A stretch of 64,000 nucleotides of DNA from CBDCWA01 sp965223255 (GTDB lineage: Bacteria; Pseudomonadota; Alphaproteobacteria; Rhizobiales; Hyphomicrobiaceae). Positions 63,073 to 64,000 of the stretch are shown here, piece after piece. The notes below the pieces were generated by a model. That model had not been told where the DNA came from and ran no database searches. It saw nothing but the letters and a program-made list of their open reading frames with translations. Made by a program: the position numbers and the translations under genes. The number at the start of each line of letters is the position of its first letter. The first letter of the stretch is position 1. The stretch is from contig CBDCWA010000004.1 of NCBI GenBank assembly GCA_965223255.1, positions 2,790,001-2,854,000 of the forward strand, given 5' to 3'.

Positions 63073-64000
63073 TTATTGCATTTGAACAATGCCACCGAGG
63101 CTGTTGCGGCTTGAAGAGGATATTTCCACGTTGAAGATATGGCCGATGGCAGATGGCTCGGCATCGGCATGTACGGCTTGAAGATACGGCGATCGGCCAA
63201 TCAATTGCCCGCTGTGACGGCCGAATTTTTCGAACAGAACAGGAACTATTCGTCCGATGCACGCCGTGTTGAATTTACTTTGTTGGCTTTCCAGAAGTCG
63301 CTGCAGGCGCTGCAAGCGGTCATCTGCAACTTCGGTTGCGATCTGATCGTCAAGATTTGCAGCCGGCGTGCCAGGGCGGGCACTATACTTAAAGGAGTAG
63401 GCCTGGGCGAATTCGACCTGTCGAACGACATCCAGTGTCGCTTCAAACTCAGCATCGCTTTCACCAGGAAAGCCAACGATGATGTCTGTCGACAACGCGA
63501 TATCCGGGCGTGCACTTCGAATGCGATCCACCAGGCGCAGATAGTCGGCAATCGTATGCTTTCTGTTCATGCCAGCCAGTACACGGTCGGATCCGGCCTG
63601 AAACGGCAAGTGTAGATGCGGCATCAGCGCATTGACGTCACGATGCGCACGAACGAGATCATCCGTCATGTCGCAGGGGTGACTGGTCGTATAGCGCAAT
63701 CGATCAAGCCCATCGATCTCGTCCAGTCTGCGGATGAGAGCCGCCAATGACCAACTCTCGCCATCTGGTCCCTCACCATGATAGCCGTTGACGTTTTGCC
63801 CAAGCAGCGTGATCTCCTTCACGCCTCGTGCGACCAGCGCCATGGCCTCTTCGACGATCGAGAGTACGGGACGGGAATATTCAATCCCGCGGGTATAAGG
63901 CACGACGCAGAACGTGCAGAATTTATCGCAACCTTCTTGCACGGTCAGGAAGGCGCTCGCCTGGCGCCGCGCGGTGCGCTGTGGCAAGTGCTCGAATTTA
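63073..64000 (-). CDS. miaB: tRNA-2-methylthio-N6-dimethylallyladenosine synthase (partial)
   Basis: The C-terminal part of MiaB; the frame stays open to the right edge of the window, so the N-terminal UPF0004 domain is outside. The radical-SAM cluster motif CDKFCTFC lies near 63912, followed by VPYTRGIEYSRP, LLGQNVNGYHG and HLPFQAGSDRVLAGMNRKH. The TRAM domain at the end has VLFEKFGRHSGQLIGRSPY. It adds 2-methylthio to i6A37 of tRNAs. It starts the minus-strand miaB-phoH-ybeY run. Confidence 0.95.
   Translation of the reverse strand, partial: KFEHLPQRTARRQASAFLTVQEGCDKFCTFCVVPYTRGIEYSRPVLSIVEEAMALVARGVKEITLLGQNVNGYHGEGPDGESWSLAALIRRLDEIDGLDRLRYTTSHPCDMTDDLVRAHRDVNALMPHLHLPFQAGSDRVLAGMNRKHTIADYLRLVDRIRSARPDIALSTDIIVGFPGESDAEFEATLDVVRQVEFAQAYSFKYSARPGTPAANLDDQIATEVADDRLQRLQRLLESQQSKFNTACIGRIVPVLFEKFGRHSGQLIGRSPYLQAVHADAEPSAIGHIFNVEISSSSRNSLGGIVQMQ

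Noticed and set aside
45085..64000. Novelty in the pnp-to-miaB block
   Set aside because: Gene order and motifs are the standard alphaproteobacterial arrangement; small details such as the Asn in the YbeY motif are recorded with the genes.

Overview
The window looks like a chromosomal segment of an alphaproteobacterium, most likely of a Rhodospirillales-type lineage. The main evidence is the minus-strand order at the right end: miaB, phoH, ybeY, a CorC-type CBS protein, lnt, an XRE regulator, metK and trmB, then rimP, nusA, ylxR, infB, rbfA, truB, rpsO and pnp. Supporting signs are SpeD/SpeE polyamine genes, a monomeric NADP isocitrate dehydrogenase, cytochrome c', XdhC and a tripartite tricarboxylate transporter permease. 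No tRNA, rRNA, intact insertion sequence, phage gene or CRISPR array was seen.

Layout. 0-7 kb: a metallophosphoesterase, a membrane methyltransferase, a broken amino-acid-type binding protein, a cellulose-synthase-like glycosyltransferase, an MFS exporter and glyoxalase I. 7-16.3 kb: a minus-strand module (Rieske ferredoxin, small FELGMW protein, amidohydrolase), divergent from an enoyl-CoA hydratase/lyase and an NDP-forming acyl-CoA synthetase that resemble FerB and FerA of hydroxycinnamate degradation; then a phosphotransferase/kinase fusion and an aldehyde dehydrogenase. 16.4-18.1 kb: speD-speE. 18.4-23.5 kb: an AsmA-family gene followed by a tandem duplication of a secreted protein of unknown function, one copy having lost a 516-bp stretch that carries a coiled-coil ORF in the other. 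23.9-28.4 kb: AbrB-type membrane protein, XdhC, a trans-sulfuration-type PLP enzyme and an SDR. 28.5-30.5 kb: a second Rieske / FELGMW / amidohydrolase module, on the plus strand. 30.6-35.5 kb: icd, a LysR regulator divergent from a Tat-exported dienelactone hydrolase, and cytochrome c'. 35.7-45 kb: a CoA transferase, two paralogous thiamine-diphosphate enzymes, a TctA-TctB fusion permease, an FMN 2-hydroxyacid oxidase and a small coiled-coil protein. 45-64 kb: the conserved translation/RNA/envelope block.

How the genes may work together (inference). The 9.3-16.2 kb genes would activate an aromatic or unsaturated acid to its CoA ester, hydrate or cleave it, and oxidise an aldehyde. The 35.7-45 kb genes would import a carboxylate, oxidise a 2-hydroxyacid and decarboxylate or ligate the 2-oxoacid. 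The twin Rieske/FELGMW/amidohydrolase modules keep the same gene order and the same 14-nt gene overlap, and are the best candidate here for a poorly described enzyme system.
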